Positions 13,377 to 15,528 of a DNA stretch of 15,528 nt are shown piece after piece. Origin of the DNA: CAYLPU01 sp964385635 (GTDB lineage: Bacteria; Chloroflexota; Anaerolineae; B4-G1); assembly GCA_964385635.1 (NCBI GenBank), contig CAYLPU010000114.1, positions 1 through 15,528 on the forward strand, given 5' to 3'. The position numbers were made by a program, and so were the translations under genes. Below the pieces are notes generated by a model. It searched no databases and was not told the DNA's origin. It saw only the letters and a list, made by a program, of their open reading frames with translations. Within the stretch, counting starts at the first letter, position 1, and each line of letters starts with the position of its first letter.

Positions 13377-14717
13377 ATGCCTCAAGTAATGCTTGCCCGT
13401 GTGACCTGCCCTAGCTGCCACAATCCGTTCCAGGCTCCTGTGGAGCAAGTCCTGGACGTCAGAACCGACCCCAGCGTCAAAGCACGGCTGCTCAACGGCC
13501 TGATCAACGTAGTCGTCTGCCCTCACTGCGGAGTGACCGGGGCGCTTAACCTCCCGTTTCTCTATCACGACCCCGATAAGGAATTGGCTTTGGTGTACAT
13601 GCCGATCAAGGCCGGCCGCGACAACCTTGAACGCCAACAGGCCATAGGCAAGTTTACCAATGCAGTGATGAACAACCTGCCCCATGAGGAGCGCAAGGCC
13701 TATCTATTACAGCCCCAGGTCTTCCTCACGCTGGAGAACCTGGTAAACAAGATCTTCGAGGCGGACGGCATTACCCAAGAGATGATCGAAGAGCAGAAGG
13801 CCAAGGCGGCACTGCTGCAGCGCATGATCAATGCCACCTCCGATGAAGTGCTGGAAGCGATGATCAGGGAGAACGACGAGACCATTGACGCCGACTTCTT
13901 ACGGATGCTGACCATGAACCTGGAGATAACACAAGCCACGAAGCAAGAAGCCGACGTACAGCGACTCTTGGTACTGCACAGCAAACTACTGGAGTTGAGC
14001 AGCGAGGGGCAGGCAGCCAAAGCACGAGGTGAGCTGATGGAAGCACTGCAGGCCGAGCCGACCCGCGAGAACCTACTGGGCTTGCTCATCCAGACCCCCG
14101 ATGAGCGCACGCGCGAGTTGCTCGTCACGCTCGGCCGGCCGCTATTGGACTATCTATTCTTCCAGTCCCTCACATCTCAGATCGAGTCTGCCCCCGACAA
14201 GGATGAGCAGGAGCGGCTGACCGCGCTGCGCACGGAGATTCTTGCTGTTCGAGACCGGCTCGACGAAGCAACCAGGGCTCTATACAAAGACCGGGCCACG
14301 CTTCTTCGAGACTTACTGCTGAGCAACGACCCCGAAGCGCTGGCCCGGCGCCGCTTGGAAGAACTGGATGGAGTCTTCCTCAATGTGCTGGCATCTGGCC
14401 TGGAGGACGCACGTGCTGCCAATGAGGCACAGACCGTCCAGGCTCTGCAATCCATCCAGAACCTGACACTGCGCCTAGCCGATGAAGCCGCTCCACCGGA
14501 ATTCCGCCTTCTCAACCGGCTGATGGCTGCTGAGAGCAATGCTGAAATCGAGAAACTGTTGCAGGAAAACCATGACCTGGTGACGGAGCGCCTGACGCAG
14601 TCTATGGAAGGGGTAGAGGCCAGTATGCGAGAGGATGGCATGTTGGAGGCTGCTGAACACCTGGCGTTGGTGTTGGGGAAAGTGAAGGAGACGATAGCAC
14701 AGGCAACCGCTGTTTGA
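13377..14717 (+). CDS. CpXC-domain zinc-ribbon protein with long helical C-terminus
   Basis: A 446-residue soluble protein. The N-terminus (about residues 8-80) is a CpXC domain with two CxxC pairs, Cys11/Cys14 (CPSC) and Cys48/Cys51 (CPHC), which probably bind one zinc ion. The rest is mostly helical and highly charged, with long Glu/Arg/Leu-rich stretches (for instance about 135-215 and 285-345) that look like coiled coil or helical repeats. CpXC proteins have no firmly known function. The ATG at 13377 is preferred because AAGGAA lies 6-8 bases upstream; the open frame extends back into the histidine kinase gene but without a ribosome site. It starts 13 bp after the kinase stop and is likely its co-transcribed partner. 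Its own stop lies in the first of four TTGACAA repeats leading to the tRNA promoter. Confidence 0.83.
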   Translation: MPQVMLARVTCPSCHNPFQAPVEQVLDVRTDPSVKARLLNGLINVVVCPHCGVTGALNLPFLYHDPDKELALVYMPIKAGRDNLERQQAIGKFTNAVMNNLPHEERKAYLLQPQVFLTLENLVNKIFEADGITQEMIEEQKAKAALLQRMINATSDEVLEAMIRENDETIDADFLRMLTMNLEITQATKQEADVQRLLVLHSKLLELSSEGQAAKARGELMEALQAEPTRENLLGLLIQTPDERTRELLVTLGRPLLDYLFFQSLTSQIESAPDKDEQERLTALRTEILAVRDRLDEATRALYKDRATLLRDLLLSNDPEALARRRLEELDGVFLNVLASGLEDARAANEAQTVQALQSIQNLTLRLADEAAPPEFRLLNRLMAAESNAEIEKLLQENHDLVTERLTQSMEGVEASMREDGMLEAAEHLALVLGKVKETIAQATAV

Positions 14718-14756
14718 CAACGTTGACAATCAAAATTGACAATCAGAACTTGACAA
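14714..14756 (+). repeat. Four TTGACAA repeats upstream of the tRNA gene
   Basis: TTGACAA occurs at 14714-14720, 14723-14729, 14736-14742 and 14750-14756, with starts 9, 13 and 14 bp apart. Two copies extend to TTGACAATCA. The first overlaps the stop codon of the CpXC gene. The last serves as the -35 element of the tRNA promoter; the others are identical to a -35 hexamer but lack a well placed -10. Confidence 0.8.
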
Positions 14757-14779
14757 GATCGGCCCCTTTGTGCTATGAT
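14750..14779 (+). promoter_or_regulatory. Near-consensus promoter of tRNA-Arg
   Basis: A perfect TTGACA (14750-14755) and TATGAT (14774-14779) are separated by 18 bp, with a TGC extension directly before the -10 (14771-14773). Transcription should begin near 14786, about 4 bases before the mature tRNA. This fits a strong promoter for a stable RNA. Confidence 0.75.
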
Positions 14780-14789
14780 GCGGGTACGC

Positions 14790-14866
14790 GCGCCCGTACC
14801 TCAATTGGATAGAGGAGCGGTCTACGAAACCGAATGTTGTGGGTTCAAGTCCCGCCGGGCGCGCCA
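14790..14866 (+). tRNA. tRNA-Arg (anticodon ACG), CCA encoded
   Basis: The 77 bases fold as a standard cloverleaf. The acceptor stem GCGCCCG (14790-14796) pairs perfectly with CGGGCGC (14856-14862), followed by discriminator G and an encoded CCA (14864-14866). The D stem is CCTC/GAGG with loop AATTGGATA. The anticodon loop CTACGAA carries ACG (14824-14826). The variable loop has 5 bases, and the T arm is GTGGG-TTCAAGT-CCCGC. The first base becomes inosine in bacteria through TadA, so it would read CGU, CGC and CGA arginine codons. The top pair of the anticodon stem is a G-A mismatch (14817 with 14833). Confidence 0.95.
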
Positions 14867-14876
14867 ATTTCTCTGT

Positions 14877-14895
14877 GCCCTCCTGCCAGGAGGGC
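14877..14895. terminator. Hairpin between tRNA-Arg and the convergent histidine kinase
   Basis: GCCCTCCT (14877-14884) pairs perfectly with AGGAGGGC (14888-14895) across a 3-base loop, followed by ATTATCTTG on the plus strand. It lies 11 bases after the tRNA and 14 before the stop of the minus-strand gene. It is well placed to end transcription from either side, though neither T-tract is strong. Confidence 0.6.
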
Positions 14896-14908
14896 ATTAT
14901 CTTGTGTG

Positions 14909-15528
14909 CTACGCTTCTCCGGCCACCGGCAGCCGGATGGTGAACGTGCTCCCCTCCCCAGGCGTGCTCTCCACGATGATCTCGCCGCCGTGCAGGTGGA
15001 TCAGTTCCTGGGCGATAGCAAGCCCCAGACCAGCCCCTTGTTGTTCCATCTGCTGCCGACCGACCTGCCGGAGTCTCTCAAAGAGGTGTGGTATCTCCTC
15101 GGCTGGAATTCCCATCCCATTGTCGGACACGGCTACCTCTACCCAGCCGTCGTCAACCCGGGCACTCACCGTCACCCGCTTCCCCTCACCCCGGCAGAAC
15201 CTGATCCCGTTGTCCACCAGCCGCCCCAGGGCGTCCGTGAAGAGAAGATCGCACAGCAACACCGGCGGCAGGTCGGGCTCCACCTCCGTCTCCAGCGTCA
15301 CGCCGCAATCTGCTGCCTGCTGCTCGTACTGCTGGGCCGTGCGCTCCAGAATCTCGCCCAGATCACGGCATACCTGGGCCACCAGGCGGAAATCCCTTGC
15401 CATCTGGCCGGTGTCCAGCTGCACCAGGAGCAGGAGATCATCCACCAGCCGGTTCAGCCGGTCGGCGCCCTGTTTGATCCCCAACAAGAACATCTGGATA
15501 TCGTCGGGGGAGAGAGACGAGACATCGT
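14909..15528 (-). CDS. Sensor histidine kinase, C-terminal part (cut by window edge)
   Basis: The open frame continues past the window end, so only about the last 206 residues are seen, and the true start and sensor domains are missing. The visible part begins in the second helix of the HisKA domain (ADRLNRLVDDLLLL, then QLDTGQM), just after where the phospho-acceptor His should be. A complete HATPase_c domain follows: the N box LGRLVDNGIRF, the G1 box SDNGMGI, an F box-like FERLRQV, and the G2 box GAGLGLAI, ending in GGEIIVEST and GSTFTIRLPV. An internal Met at 15493 is not a plausible start because it would cut the HisKA helix. It points toward the tRNA gene with a hairpin between. Family assignment is firm; signal and partner are unknown. 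Confidence 0.9.
   Translation of the reverse strand, partial: DVSSLSPDDIQMFLLGIKQGADRLNRLVDDLLLLVQLDTGQMARDFRLVAQVCRDLGEILERTAQQYEQQAADCGVTLETEVEPDLPPVLLCDLLFTDALGRLVDNGIRFCRGEGKRVTVSARVDDGWVEVAVSDNGMGIPAEEIPHLFERLRQVGRQQMEQQGAGLGLAIAQELIHLHGGEIIVESTPGEGSTFTIRLPVAGEA

Overview
The window looks like chromosomal DNA of a GC-rich bacterium of the phylum Chloroflexota, probably Anaerolineae or a related class. This rests on protein character, not on a marker gene. The clues are Thr/Pro-rich linkers on membrane-anchored proteins, a C-terminal beta-sandwich domain typical of Chloroflexota surface proteins, a CpXC-domain protein, and tandem PstA/DarA-like proteins. Every large open frame reads through, and I see no frameshifted genes.

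Layout. (1) Positions 1-3492, plus strand, is a likely operon. It holds a XerC/XerD-type recombinase, a membrane protein with a bacterial PH domain and SHOCT tail, a purine nucleoside phosphorylase, and a membrane-anchored protein whose start overlaps the phosphorylase stop. A weak terminator-like hairpin follows. (2) Positions 3602-6490 encode a large secreted, membrane-tethered glycoside hydrolase family 3-like protein that lacks the usual acid/base histidine. (3) Positions 6512-9155 hold a tail-anchored Ser/Thr kinase (minus strand), divergent from an FHA plus winged-helix regulator, then a J-domain coiled-coil protein. (4) Positions 9152-9772, minus strand, hold two tandem PstA/DarA-like (cyclic-di-AMP receptor family) genes. 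Their operon converges on the J-domain gene, and the two stop codons share the bases CTAG. (5) Positions 9899-10101 hold a 187-bp non-autonomous transposable element (MITE). It has perfect 12-bp terminal inverted repeats and an 8-bp target duplication, and it sits just downstream of a strong promoter. (6) Positions 10134-14717, plus strand, are a likely operon: a membrane protein with an alpha/beta-hydrolase-like domain lacking its nucleophile, a PAP2-like membrane protein with degraded catalytic motifs, a soluble GAF-PAS histidine kinase, and a CpXC-domain protein. (7) Then come a tRNA-Arg(ACG) with a near-consensus promoter and the C-terminal part of a second histidine kinase on the minus strand, cut by the window edge.

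The shared theme is signalling. The kinase and FHA regulator form a plausible phosphothreonine switch around a shared 74-bp intergenic region. The PstA/DarA pair suggests cyclic-di-AMP sensing. Two histidine kinases have no response regulator beside them here. The most notable structure is the MITE, which lengthens the leader of the downstream operon by 195 bp. Its 8-bp target duplication and GTAA ends point to mobilisation by an IS66-family transposase encoded elsewhere.
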